From NCBI RefSeq assembly GCF_013141695.1, contig NZ_WHNY01000018.1, positions 19,668 to 83,667 on the forward strand: a stretch of DNA of 64,000 nucleotides. Reading direction: 5' to 3'. This document shows, piece by piece, positions 1 to 7,954 of this stretch. Each line of letters opens with the position of its first letter. Position 1 is the stretch's first letter. Both the position numbers and the translations under genes were made by a program. The notes beneath the pieces were generated by a model. The model saw nothing but the letters and a program-made list of their open reading frames with translations, was not told the origin of the DNA and searched no databases. This DNA comes from Paenibacillus plantarum (GTDB lineage: Bacteria; Bacillota; Bacilli; Paenibacillales; NBRC-103111).

Positions 1-1
1 G

Positions 2-379
2 ATGATTAAGAAGCGCCCAGAGCACAATGAATCTGTGATTACACACGTCATTGGGGATGTTGCGGGACGCACGCCAATCATTATCGAGGATCTTATTGAT
101 ACAGGTACAACGATCGTTAATGTTGTGGAAAGCCTGAAAGAACGCGGTGCGCTTGATGTCTACATCTGTGCGACACACCCTGTGTTCTCTGGCCCAGCAC
201 TGCAACGGTTGGATCACCCAAGCATTAAAGAAGTTATTATTACGGATTCGATCGCGATTCCAGAGGGGCACTCTGAGAAGTTTAATGTGCTTTCTGTAGC
301 GCCTTTATTGTCCGACGCGGTTCGTATTATTACAGATGGTGGATCCCTATCCTCCCTATTCAAATACGGCGGCGTATAG
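2..379 (+). CDS. prs: Ribose-phosphate pyrophosphokinase-like protein, C-terminal part (5' end outside window)
   Basis: Only the last 125 residues lie in the window; the ATG at base 2 is probably internal. The stretch DLIDTGTT near residues 31-38 matches the PRPP-binding loop of the type I phosphoribosyltransferase fold. It is followed by the THPVFSGPA segment and the SVAPLLSDAV helix typical of the C-terminal half of PRPP synthetases, which make PRPP from ribose 5-phosphate and ATP. The N-terminal catalytic half cannot be checked, so a paralogue or a PRPP-synthase-associated protein is possible. It lies 90 bp upstream of the TPR gene on the same strand, but that gene has its own promoter. 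Confidence 0.75.
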   Translation: MIKKRPEHNESVITHVIGDVAGRTPIIIEDLIDTGTTIVNVVESLKERGALDVYICATHPVFSGPALQRLDHPSIKEVIITDSIAIPEGHSEKFNVLSVAPLLSDAVRIITDGGSLSSLFKYGGV

Positions 380-407
380 GTCCATATCTTACCTTCGGAT
401 AATGTTT

Positions 408-435
408 TTGGCTTCTAGGAGATCTATGGTATAAT
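408..435 (+). promoter_or_regulatory. Sigma-A-type promoter of the TPR gene
   Basis: A -35-like TTGGCT (408-413) is separated by 16 bp from a perfect TATAAT (430-435), which is preceded by an extended -10 TG (427-428). It lies about 35 bp upstream of the start codon, with the ribosome binding site GGAGGTG at 456-462. Confidence 0.65.
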
Positions 436-469
436 TTGATGGTAATCAAATTGCCGGAGGTGTCTTGCT

Positions 470-2206
470 ATGGAAAAGAAAAAGCGCAAATCCGAAGCGC
501 CAAAACCAAAAGTTATCTCAATAAACATGGATGCCGCATTCTTTTTCGAGAGAGCGGTTCAATCTTTGGATCGGTTTCATTATGATAAGGCATTGAAATA
601 TTTCCGGCGGGCTGCAGAGTATGAACAGGATAATCCTGTGAATCACTGCAACCTCGCAGGAGTTCTCTCCGAAGTGGGCAATTATGACGAGTCGAACCAA
701 ATTTTGCAGCATATCCTTGAAACCATTGATCCCGAGATGACAGAATGTCACTTTTATATGGCGAACAACTATGCCAACATGGAAAACTTCGAGCAGGCGG
801 AACAGGCATTGGTTCGGTATTTGGAGAATGACCCGACAGGGCAATTCATGGACGAATCCGAAGAAATGATGGAAATGCTGAGCTACGAGCTTGATCGTCC
901 CGCCCCTCTCACTAGCATCAAGAGTCGAGAAGGGCTGTTCGAGCATGATAAAGCTCGTGCGTTGCTCGAAGAAGGTAAGTTCGCAGAGGCCGTAAGGCAG
1001 TTGGAGAAGTTGGTGAAGAAGCAGCCTGACTTCACAGCGGCTCGCAACAATCTGGCACTGGCTTATTATTATATGGGCCAATTCGAGAAGGCGATGGAAA
1101 CCATCCGCGAAGTGCTGGTTATTGATCCTGGTAATTTGCATGCACTTTGCAATATGGCGATTTTCCATCAGCATTTTGGCAACAAGAAGGAACTGGCTGA
1201 GCTAACTGCGCTGTTAGGCAAGACCTTTCCGTTCCAGCAAGAACATGTGTTCAAGCTGGCTACGACGATGGGTATTCTTGCTCAGCATGAGAAAGCCTAC
1301 CATCTGTTTAAACGTCTATTGAAGGCGGGGGACGGGGGAACAGATCCTTGTTTGTACCATTATGCGGCTGTTGCTGCCTGCCATATCGGTCGTTTCGCCG
1401 AAGCGTACCGCTTGTGGAAGCAGGTTCAGAAGCTAGATCCGGGTGCTGAAATTTCGAAGTTCTACTTAGAGCAATTGCGGGTCAGAGAGAAGTCGGCGCT
1501 TCCGCTTACTTGGAGCTACCACTATCATCTTCCGTTCGAGGAACAGTTCCGAGCGCTCGAGAAGTCGACGCAAGGAATTCCTGATCAATTGAAGAAAGAC
1601 CCGCTTGTGCGGTCATCCTTCTTCTGGGCATTGCGACATGGCGACGTAGAAACGAAGCTTCAAGTCATTCAAGCCTTTGGCTTGATTGCGGACAACGAAG
1701 TGAGAGACGCACTTCAGGATTTCATTCTGGATCACAAAGAGGATGACTATTTGAAGAAGGTTGCCATATTCGTTCTGCGAAGTATGGGCATCCGCGAGTC
1801 AATTCCAGCTTATCTCGAAAATAAAGACATCATGGTAGAGGCTTCACCGTACTCGCCTCATCTTCCCGTGTGGGATGCAACATGGCAGCGAGTGATGGAA
1901 ACGGCGCTATCGCATATGCACAAGCGTTACGATATGGTTCAACAGTATGACTTAGAAATTCTGTGGGTTGAGTTTCTGACGAAGGTGTACCCGAACGTGC
2001 CGAAGATTCACAAATCAGCAGGCTGGGCAGCGGCGTTAGAATATTTGATTGCCAAAATGCATCGCCGTACGATTTCCTATCAGGAAGTAGCTACACGCTA
2101 TGGCGTCACGGTTTCCACGGTCAGTCGGCATGTGAAGCATATCGACGATACCTGTGGCTTGCGTGAGAAAATGGATGCGATTTTCAATAAGTTTACGAGT
2201 CTTTGA
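470..2206 (+). CDS. Tetratricopeptide repeat protein with C-terminal helix-turn-helix-like segment
   Basis: A 578-residue soluble protein. Several TPR-type helical hairpins are visible in the first half: about residues 20-150 (for example YDKALKYFRRAAEYEQDNP) and about 160-240 (LEEGKFAEAVRQLEKLVKKQPD, MGQFEKAMETIREVLVIDP). The C-terminal segment near residues 534-560 (ISYQEVATRYGVTVSTVSRH) resembles a helix-turn-helix, so a role in nucleic-acid or partner recognition is possible but inferred. It has no signal peptide or membrane segment. A protein of this type commonly sits upstream of trxB in Paenibacillus-like genomes. The start is fixed by GGAGGTG 8 bp upstream. Precise function unknown. 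Confidence 0.85.
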   Translation: MEKKKRKSEAPKPKVISINMDAAFFFERAVQSLDRFHYDKALKYFRRAAEYEQDNPVNHCNLAGVLSEVGNYDESNQILQHILETIDPEMTECHFYMANNYANMENFEQAEQALVRYLENDPTGQFMDESEEMMEMLSYELDRPAPLTSIKSREGLFEHDKARALLEEGKFAEAVRQLEKLVKKQPDFTAARNNLALAYYYMGQFEKAMETIREVLVIDPGNLHALCNMAIFHQHFGNKKELAELTALLGKTFPFQQEHVFKLATTMGILAQHEKAYHLFKRLLKAGDGGTDPCLYHYAAVAACHIGRFAEAYRLWKQVQKLDPGAEISKFYLEQLRVREKSALPLTWSYHYHLPFEEQFRALEKSTQGIPDQLKKDPLVRSSFFWALRHGDVETKLQVIQAFGLIADNEVRDALQDFILDHKEDDYLKKVAIFVLRSMGIRESIPAYLENKDIMVEASPYSPHLPVWDATWQRVMETALSHMHKRYDMVQQYDLEILWVEFLTKVYPNVPKIHKSAGWAAALEYLIAKMHRRTISYQEVATRYGVTVSTVSRHVKHIDDTCGLREKMDAIFNKFTSL

Positions 2207-2207
2207 T

Positions 2208-2243
2208 AGCCGAGCTTGATGCATCATGAAAGCCTCGGCTTTC
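2208..2243 (+). terminator. Possible weak terminator after the TPR gene
   Basis: AGCCGAG (2208-2214) pairs with CTCGGCT (2234-2240), and the loop holds a TGATGCATCA palindrome. Only a short T run follows, so read-through into trxB is likely. Confidence 0.4.
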
Positions 2244-2355
2244 ATACATATAGATGAACTGATTGTTCTTGCCCTAAACGGCGGTGAGCAATCGCTGAAC
2301 AACCATGCTAATTAAAGAGAGCTTTCCTTAGGAAAGCACCTAGGAGGGAAATCAT

Positions 2356-3303
2356 ATGTATAAATCAGTCGTAGTAGGAACAGGACCATCCGGTCTAACA
2401 GCAGCCATTTACTTGGCGCGTGCAAACCTAAGCCCGCTTGTTATTGAAGGACCAGAACCAGGCGGTCAGTTGACGACAACTACCGAAGTAGAGAACTTCC
2501 CAGGATTTCCCGAAGGGATTATGGGACCAGAATTAATGGAAAACATGCGCAAGCAGGCTGAACGCTTTGGGGCTGAATTCAAAACAGGTTGGGTTAATTC
2601 CGTTGAATTGACGAACCGTCCGTTTAAGCTTCAAGTAGAGGGGCTTGGCGAGATCGAAACAGAAACCCTGATCATCTCAACAGGTGCGTCTGCAAGATTG
2701 CTTGGGATCACGAACGAGAAAGAAAACATCGGGCGCGGCGTAAGTACATGTGCAACGTGTGATGGATTCTTCTTTCGCGGCAAAAAGATTATCGTCGTTG
2801 GTGGCGGTGACTCTGCTATGGAAGAGGCAAACTTCTTGACTCGTTTTGCTTCCGAAGTGCGTTTGGTTCATCGCCGCGATGAGCTTCGTGCATCCAAAAT
2901 TATGCAAGACCGCGCTCGTGGAAACGAGAAGGTGAAGTGGTCACTGAATAACACGCCGTTAGAAGTTGTAGCGGGTGATAAAGGTGTTACTGGCCTTAAA
3001 GTGAAAAACAACCAAACAGGTGAAGATGAAATCCTTGAAACAGACGGTATCTTCGTAGCGATCGGTCATACACCGAATACGAAGTTCCTCGGTGGACAAA
3101 TCGACACAGATGAGCATGGCTACATCGTCGTGAAGCCAGGAACAACAGAAACGAACATCCCAGGCGTATTCGCTTGTGGTGACGTGCAAGATACGAAGTA
3201 TCGTCAGGCTATCACAGCAGCTGGAAGTGGATGTGCCGCAGCGTTGGAAGCTGAGAAGTTTCTTGAAGGCAACAGCGTACACGACTGGAGTATTTCCTTG
3301 TAA
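2356..3303 (+). CDS. trxB: Thioredoxin-disulfide reductase
   Basis: A 315-residue FAD/NADPH enzyme that transfers electrons from NADPH to thioredoxin in the cytoplasm. The FAD-binding GTGPSG is at residues 8-13, the redox-active pair CATC at 132-135, and the NADPH-binding GGGDSA at 149-154. The second FAD motif GVFACGDV is near residue 270. Length is typical for low-molecular-weight bacterial TrxB. The ribosome binding site AGGAGGG lies at 2342-2348, 7 bp before ATG. It sits directly ahead of the glucokinase-rapZ-yvcK-whiA block, as in other Firmicutes. Confidence 0.97.
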   Translation: MYKSVVVGTGPSGLTAAIYLARANLSPLVIEGPEPGGQLTTTTEVENFPGFPEGIMGPELMENMRKQAERFGAEFKTGWVNSVELTNRPFKLQVEGLGEIETETLIISTGASARLLGITNEKENIGRGVSTCATCDGFFFRGKKIIVVGGGDSAMEEANFLTRFASEVRLVHRRDELRASKIMQDRARGNEKVKWSLNNTPLEVVAGDKGVTGLKVKNNQTGEDEILETDGIFVAIGHTPNTKFLGGQIDTDEHGYIVVKPGTTETNIPGVFACGDVQDTKYRQAITAAGSGCAAALEAEKFLEGNSVHDWSISL

Positions 3304-3379
3304 GTCATTATGGCAATTCAGTTAACGTGGAGGGCTACGCTTTCCACGTTTTCTCATTTAGATAGGGTGTGGATGAATC

Positions 3380-3408
3380 TTGACCTCCCGGCAGTGTTGT
3401 CTTATAGT
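3380..3408 (+). promoter_or_regulatory. Sigma-A-type promoter upstream of the glucokinase/rapZ operon
   Basis: TTGACC (3380-3385), a 17-bp spacer and TATAGT (3403-3408) form a near-consensus promoter about 55 bp before the glucokinase start codon. Confidence 0.7.
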
Positions 3409-3463
3409 GGGAACAGGAGCACATGCCCGAAAATTTTATGATTATTCATGAGGTGACCTTGTA

Positions 3464-4411
3464 ATGTCCAATCAAATTTATATCGGTGTAGATCTAGGCG
3501 GCACGAATATTAAAGTGGGTATTTGTGATGAGCAAGGCAAGCTTCTTAAAACGTTAGAAGGCCCTACTTCACCTGAACTAGGTGCAGATTCGGTCCTTGA
3601 GCGTATTGCGCAATATGTACGTCAAGTTGTCGAAGAATCCGACTATTCGTGGGAGCAAGTAGCTGGAATTGGCGCGGGGTTGGCTGGATTTATGGATATT
3701 CCAGAAGGCTTCGTGAAATTCTCACCGAACTTGCAATGGCATAACGTACCAGCGAAGAAGACGCTTGAAGCACTTCTGGGTAAACAAGTTAAGATTGATA
3801 ACGATGCGAACGTAGCTGCGCTTGGCGAAGCTTGGGCTGGAGCTGGAGCGGGTATCCCGAACGTTGTGTGCTACACACTTGGAACGGGTGTTGGCGGCGG
3901 TATCATTATTAACAGTAAAATTTATCAAGGTTCTGCCGGTATGGCTGGCGAACTTGGACATATGTCCATCGTACCTGACATTGAAGCGATTCAGTGCGGC
4001 TGTGGTCAAATGGGATGTCTTGAAACCGTTTCTTCCGCAACAGGTATCGTTCGCATGGCGAAGGAAGCGGTGGAACGCGGCGAGCGTACATCACTAGCTC
4101 TTCACGAGAAAATTGAAGCTAAGCATGTGTTTGATGATGCAAAAAGCGGAGATGAAGTAGCTTTGCGCATCGTGAATCGCGCTGCTTATTATATCGGACG
4201 TTCGATGGCAGCTCTGGCTGTTGTCATTAATCCTAAGCGCTTTATTATCGGCGGTGGTGTTTCGAAGGCAGGGGAAATTCTATTCCAACCAATTCGTGAA
4301 ACGTTCATCAAATTTACACCAGAAGTTGCAGCTGAAGGTGTTGAGATTGTTGCTGCTACACTTGGTAATGATGCTGGTGTTGTTGGAGCTGCAGGATTGA
4401 ATTTACGATAG
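3464..4411 (+). CDS. glcK: ROK-family glucokinase
   Basis: A 315-residue sugar kinase that phosphorylates glucose to glucose 6-phosphate with ATP. The N-terminal phosphate motif DLGGTNIK starts at residue 10, IDNDAN near 111-116 carries the expected catalytic Asp, and TLGTGVGGG near 138-146 is the second phosphate loop. The ROK zinc site is complete: ELGH (163-166) and the Cys residues of CGCGQMGC (178-185). The ribosome binding site GAGGTG is 8 bp before ATG. It probably heads an operon with rapZ, yvcK and whiA (gap to rapZ about 75 bp). Regulatory ROK repressors carry an N-terminal HTH, which is absent here. Confidence 0.92.
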   Translation: MSNQIYIGVDLGGTNIKVGICDEQGKLLKTLEGPTSPELGADSVLERIAQYVRQVVEESDYSWEQVAGIGAGLAGFMDIPEGFVKFSPNLQWHNVPAKKTLEALLGKQVKIDNDANVAALGEAWAGAGAGIPNVVCYTLGTGVGGGIIINSKIYQGSAGMAGELGHMSIVPDIEAIQCGCGQMGCLETVSSATGIVRMAKEAVERGERTSLALHEKIEAKHVFDDAKSGDEVALRIVNRAAYYIGRSMAALAVVINPKRFIIGGGVSKAGEILFQPIRETFIKFTPEVAAEGVEIVAATLGNDAGVVGAAGLNLR

Positions 4412-4485
4412 AAGGCTAGACCGGGTTCGCAGATGTAGTTAGGAAAAGCTGATCTGTGAAAGCACCCCAAAGGAAGGTGTCATGC

Positions 4486-5373
4486 ATGGAAGAAAACCAC
4501 CCTTTAGCGAAACTGGTCATTATTACAGGGATGTCGGGTGCAGGCAAGACAATAGCTGTTCAAAGCATGGAGGATCTTGGATTCTTCTGCGTTGATAACT
4601 TGCCTCCCGTCTTGATTCCGAAGTTTGCTGAATTGATTGTGCAATCGATGGGTAAAATCGGCAAAGTCGCCTTGGTTATTGATTTGCGCGGACGTGAATT
4701 TTTCACTGCGCTCCAAGAGTCTTTACGCTATATCCAAGAAAATTACACACTTAGCTATGAAATTTTATTCCTAGACGCAACGGATGGGACGCTCGTTCAG
4801 CGTTACAAAGAGAGCCGTCGCCGCCATCCATTGGCACCAGACGGGGCGCCGCTTGAGGGAATAGGTCTTGAGCGTAAGTTGCTTGAAGAGCTCAAGGGTC
4901 TGGCGACGCAGGTGATTGATACTAGCAGCCTGAAACCGGTGCAGTTGAAAGAAAGAATCATTTCCCGGTTCACCAATTTAGAAGCTAATCGCATATCTAT
5001 AAATGTAATCTCTTTCGGGTTCAAGTATGGTGTCCCTATTGACGCTGATCTAATCTTTGATGTGCGCTTCTTGCCTAATCCTCACTATGTGGAACAACTG
5101 CGTCCGCAGACGGGTCAGGATCCAGATGTTTATGACTATGTGATGAAGTGGTCAGAGACGCAAGAATTCCTGACAAAGCTGCTCGATATGCTGAACTTCT
5201 TAATGCCTCAGTATAAGAAGGAAGGCAAGAGCCAGGTTGTTGTTGGTATTGGCTGCACAGGAGGTAAACATAGATCGGTTGCCATTACGGAGTATCTAGG
5301 TAAAGTTATGGGGAACAGTGAGACTGAGACCGTGCGTCTGAGTCATCGAGATTCCGAGCGGGACCGTTTATAG
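4486..5373 (+). CDS. rapZ: RNase adapter / nucleotide-binding protein RapZ (YvcJ)
   Basis: Members of this family bind nucleotides and, in Enterobacteria, steer RNase E; the Bacillus homologue YvcJ is a GTPase/ATPase of less clear role. Walker A GMSGAGKT is at residues 15-22, and the C-terminal [14 protein letters not shown] signature is present. The reading frame is open upstream to a GTG at 4456, but AAGGAAGGTG at 4470-4478 is positioned for ATG 4486, which also gives the usual family length (about 295 residues). The next gene, yvcK, starts 31 bp downstream. Confidence 0.95.
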   Translation: MEENHPLAKLVIITGMSGAGKTIAVQSMEDLGFFCVDNLPPVLIPKFAELIVQSMGKIGKVALVIDLRGREFFTALQESLRYIQENYTLSYEILFLDATDGTLVQRYKESRRRHPLAPDGAPLEGIGLERKLLEELKGLATQVIDTSSLKPVQLKERIISRFTNLEANRISINVISFGFKYGVPIDADLIFDVRFLPNPHYVEQLRPQTGQDPDVYDYVMKWSETQEFLTKLLDMLNFLMPQYKKEGKSQVVVGIGCTGGKHRSVAITEYLGKVMGNSETETVRLSHRDSERDRL

Positions 5374-5404
5374 ACGGCTATGTGAGTAAGAGGGTGAAAG
5401 AAGT

Positions 5405-6388
5405 ATGGAGCTTGGTCAATTACAACGTAAGCCCAGAATAGTCGTTATTGGCGGTGGAACAGGGCTCTCGGTTATGCTGAGAGGGTTGAAAGAAAAGCCG
5501 GTTGATATTACAGCTATCGTGACGGTTGCAGACGATGGAGGAAGCTCTGGTATCTTGCGAAGTGAATTGCAGATGCCGCCTCCAGGGGATATTCGAAATG
5601 TGTTAACATCGTTAGCTGACGTTGAGCCATTGTTGTCATTGATGCTTCAATATCGATTTCAGAACGGTACAGGTTTAGCCGGACATAGTCTGGGAAATCT
5701 AATACTAGCGGCATTGACAGATATTACAGGTGATTTTGTTACTGCCGTGCAAGAAATGAATCGCGTATTTGCTGTTCGCGGGAGGGTTCTCCCGGCTTCG
5801 AATCAAGCCATTGTGTTGAAAGCCATTATGGAGGACGGGACTTTAGTTGTTGGGGAGTCCAAAATTCCGAAGGCCGATGGACGGATCAAGAGGGTATTCA
5901 TTGAACCGGCGGGGGTAACACCACTCACAGAAGCCGTTCAAGCGATACGCGAAGCAGATGCCATCTTGTGCGGTCCTGGCAGTTTATATACAAGCTTGCT
6001 GCCGAATTTGCTTGTTCCAGGGATTGCTGAGGAGATCGTGGCATCGAACGCAGTGAAATTGTTCATTTGTAATGTCATGACACAGCCAGGCGAAACCGAT
6101 GATTATTCTGTGAGCGATCATCTGGATGCGATTTATGATCACTTAGGTCAGCATTTGTTTGATTATGTGATCGTGAATAATGGTGAAATTCCACCGCAGG
6201 TGCAAGCCAAGTATGCGGAAAAAGGTTCAAAAGCGGTTCATTTAGATTTGGATGAAGTGACGAAAAGAGGATACCGGGTAATTGCAGATCGACTTGTGTT
6301 ATTCCGTACTTATCTTCGTCATGATGCAGAGAAATTGAGTGACCATATCTATCAGCTCGTCGAAAGCTGGCTGTTAAGGAAGAAGTGA
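5405..6388 (+). CDS. yvcK: Gluconeogenesis factor YvcK/MgfK (CofD-like)
   Basis: A 327-residue cytoplasmic protein of the UPF0052/CofD-like family, linked in Bacillus subtilis to growth on gluconeogenic carbon and to cell-wall synthesis, and known to bind UDP-sugars. The nucleotide motif [10 protein letters not shown] lies near residues 14-23, followed by [10 protein letters not shown] and the conserved [10 protein letters not shown]. It lies between rapZ and whiA, the conserved order. The GAGGGTGAAAG ribosome binding site precedes ATG 5405. The stop codon is immediately followed by, and overlaps a possible start of, whiA. Confidence 0.95.
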   Translation: MELGQLQRKPRIVVIGGGTGLSVMLRGLKEKPVDITAIVTVADDGGSSGILRSELQMPPPGDIRNVLTSLADVEPLLSLMLQYRFQNGTGLAGHSLGNLILAALTDITGDFVTAVQEMNRVFAVRGRVLPASNQAIVLKAIMEDGTLVVGESKIPKADGRIKRVFIEPAGVTPLTEAVQAIREADAILCGPGSLYTSLLPNLLVPGIAEEIVASNAVKLFICNVMTQPGETDDYSVSDHLDAIYDHLGQHLFDYVIVNNGEIPPQVQAKYAEKGSKAVHLDLDEVTKRGYRVIADRLVLFRTYLRHDAEKLSDHIYQLVESWLLRKK

Positions 6389-6393
6389 GTCCC

Positions 6394-7326
6394 TTGTCCT
6401 TTGCGGCAACAACCAAAAAAGAATTAACATTAATCAATGATTCGGAGTCATGCTGTGAAAAAGCGGAGCTGTCCGCGCTCATTCGAATGAATGGCGCTGT
6501 TCAGTTAACAAGCCAGCGTGTCGTGTTGGATGTATCCACGGAGAACGCAGCGATTGCACGGCGAATTTACTCGCTGATCAAGAAGACGTATAATACACAC
6601 ACGGAGTTGCTCGTGCGTAAGAAGATGCGTCTAAAGAAGAATAATGTGTACATTGTTAGGGTGCCTGGCCAAGTACAGGAACTGCTCAGTGATTTGAAGA
6701 TCGTCTCGGAAGGTTTTATTTTTACGACGGGGATTAACAAGGACATTATTCGCGGCAATTGCTGCAAGCGTGCTTATCTTCGAGGAGCCTTCATGGCTGG
6801 CGGTTCTGTCAATAACCCGGAGGGATCTTCCTATCATTTGGAAATTGCTTCGATTTATGAAGAGCACTGCAAAGCTTTAACACAGCTTGCGAATAAGTTT
6901 GACTTAAACGCCCGATTCATTGAACGTAAGAAAGGGTTCGTGCTGTACATCAAGGAAGGCGAGAAAATTATCGAGTTTCTTAATATCATTGGGGCCCACC
7001 AGGCGCTGCTGCGCTTCGAGGATGTCCGGATTATGAAGGATATGAGGAATTCCGTTAATCGCATCGTAAACTGTGAAACGGCGAACTTGAACAAAACGAT
7101 CGGGGCAGCCGTCAGACAAATCGAGAATATTCGATTGTTGCAGCGGGAGATCGGTCTAGACAGCTTACCTGAGAAGTTAAGAGAGGTTGCGGAGATTAGA
7201 CTTGCGCATCCTGACTTGAATTTGAAGGAAGTTGGCGACATGCTTTCGGGCAGTGTCAGCAAGTCAGGTGTGAATCATCGCCTGCGGAAAATAGACGAAT
7301 TAGCCGAAAAACACCGAAATTCGTAG
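6394..7326 (+). CDS. whiA: DNA-binding protein WhiA
   Basis: About 310 residues, with the LAGLIDADG-like N-terminal fold and a C-terminal helix-turn-helix (about residues 267-310, [20 protein letters not shown]). WhiA proteins act in cell division and chromosome segregation, and in actinomycetes as a sporulation regulator. The frame opens at GTG 6385, overlapping the yvcK stop, but TTG 6394 gives the N-terminus [12 protein letters not shown], which matches the family start MSFA..TKKEL. I therefore prefer TTG, with AAGGA at 6376-6380 as a distant ribosome binding site. Likely translationally coupled to yvcK. Confidence 0.95.
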   Translation: MSFAATTKKELTLINDSESCCEKAELSALIRMNGAVQLTSQRVVLDVSTENAAIARRIYSLIKKTYNTHTELLVRKKMRLKKNNVYIVRVPGQVQELLSDLKIVSEGFIFTTGINKDIIRGNCCKRAYLRGAFMAGGSVNNPEGSSYHLEIASIYEEHCKALTQLANKFDLNARFIERKKGFVLYIKEGEKIIEFLNIIGAHQALLRFEDVRIMKDMRNSVNRIVNCETANLNKTIGAAVRQIENIRLLQREIGLDSLPEKLREVAEIRLAHPDLNLKEVGDMLSGSVSKSGVNHRLRKIDELAEKHRNS

Positions 7327-7373
7327 GAAAGTCGGGGCTGTACAACGCTTGTATAAGTTTTTCGCATTTTTTC

Positions 7374-7402
7374 TAGTGTACTTGAAGGAAAAATGCTATA
7401 AT
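7374..7402 (+). promoter_or_regulatory. Extended -10 promoter upstream of the HPr/Crh-like gene
   Basis: A perfect TATAAT (7397-7402) carries the extended TGC element (7394-7396). The -35 position (7374-7379, TAGTGT) is poor, as is usual for extended -10 promoters. It lies about 70 bp before the start codon, so this gene is not solely dependent on the rapZ operon. Confidence 0.55.
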
Positions 7403-7474
7403 ATTAAAACATAAGGTTAAACGCTGTTATTAATAGTAATCCATATAAGCTCCACACTAGGGGGAATTAGTTCC

Positions 7475-7744
7475 ATGTCCAGACGTCCAGTCGTTGTGAA
7501 GTTGAGAACAGGACTTCATGCCAGACCTGCGGCATTGTTTGTTCAAGAGGCGAATAAGTTTTCATCGGAGATCTTTGTTGAGAAAGATGAGAAGAAAGTG
7601 AATGCGAAGAGCATCATGGGAATTATGAGTCTTGCGATCAGCACAGGGACCGAAGTCTTCATAAGTGCAGAAGGTTCGGATGCAGAGCAGGCTGTAAACG
7701 CTTTAGTCACATTAGTCAGTAAGGAAGAGTTGGAAAACCAATAA
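7475..7744 (+). CDS. crh: HPr-family phosphocarrier at the crh locus, with His15 and Ser46
   Basis: An 89-residue HPr-fold protein. It sits where Bacillus subtilis has crh (after whiA) and is Crh-like in sequence (ARPAALFVQEAN, KKVNAKSIMG, ISTGTEV). Crh of B. subtilis has Gln at position 15, so it cannot carry a PTS phosphate. Here the codon at residue 15 is CAT (GLHARP), giving the HPr active-site histidine, and Ser46, the HPrK target, is also present. It could therefore act both in PTS phosphotransfer and as CcpA co-regulator. Ribosome binding site AGGGGGA is 9 bp before ATG. Whether a separate ptsH exists elsewhere cannot be seen. Confidence 0.9.
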   Translation: MSRRPVVVKLRTGLHARPAALFVQEANKFSSEIFVEKDEKKVNAKSIMGIMSLAISTGTEVFISAEGSDAEQAVNALVTLVSKEELENQ

Positions 7745-7750
7745 TCCTTT

Positions 7751-7779
7751 AAAAGCCTACCTTTCGAGGGGGCTTTTTT
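7751..7779 (+). terminator. Rho-independent terminator after the HPr/Crh-like gene
   Basis: AAAAGCC (7751-7757) pairs with GGCTTTT (7771-7777), with further pairing inside, and a T run follows. Confidence 0.85.
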
Positions 7780-7836
7780 GCATTGTAGAAGCAAATCGCT
7801 AACTTTCTAAAAGTGTCAAAATTGTTAACAAATAGT

Positions 7837-7927
7837 GGTAGGGGGCAACCTTTTTCATTTGGCTACGTCTAATAAACGTGGTCGTGATGGATAAGGCTAT
7901 TTGTATTTCCAAATAGCGCCCCTATCC
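7837..7927 (+). other. Possible structured 5' leader ahead of the stalk-domain gene
   Basis: GGTAGGGG (7837-7844) can pair with CCCCTATCC (7919-7927, one bulged T), closing a domain of about 70 nt. Inside, CTATTTG (7898-7904) and CAAATAG (7910-7916) form a 7-bp hairpin. The start codon follows 27 nt later. No known riboswitch consensus was recognised. Confidence 0.35.
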
Positions 7928-7954
7928 CAAGCTTGAAGAAGGAGCCGAAGTGAA

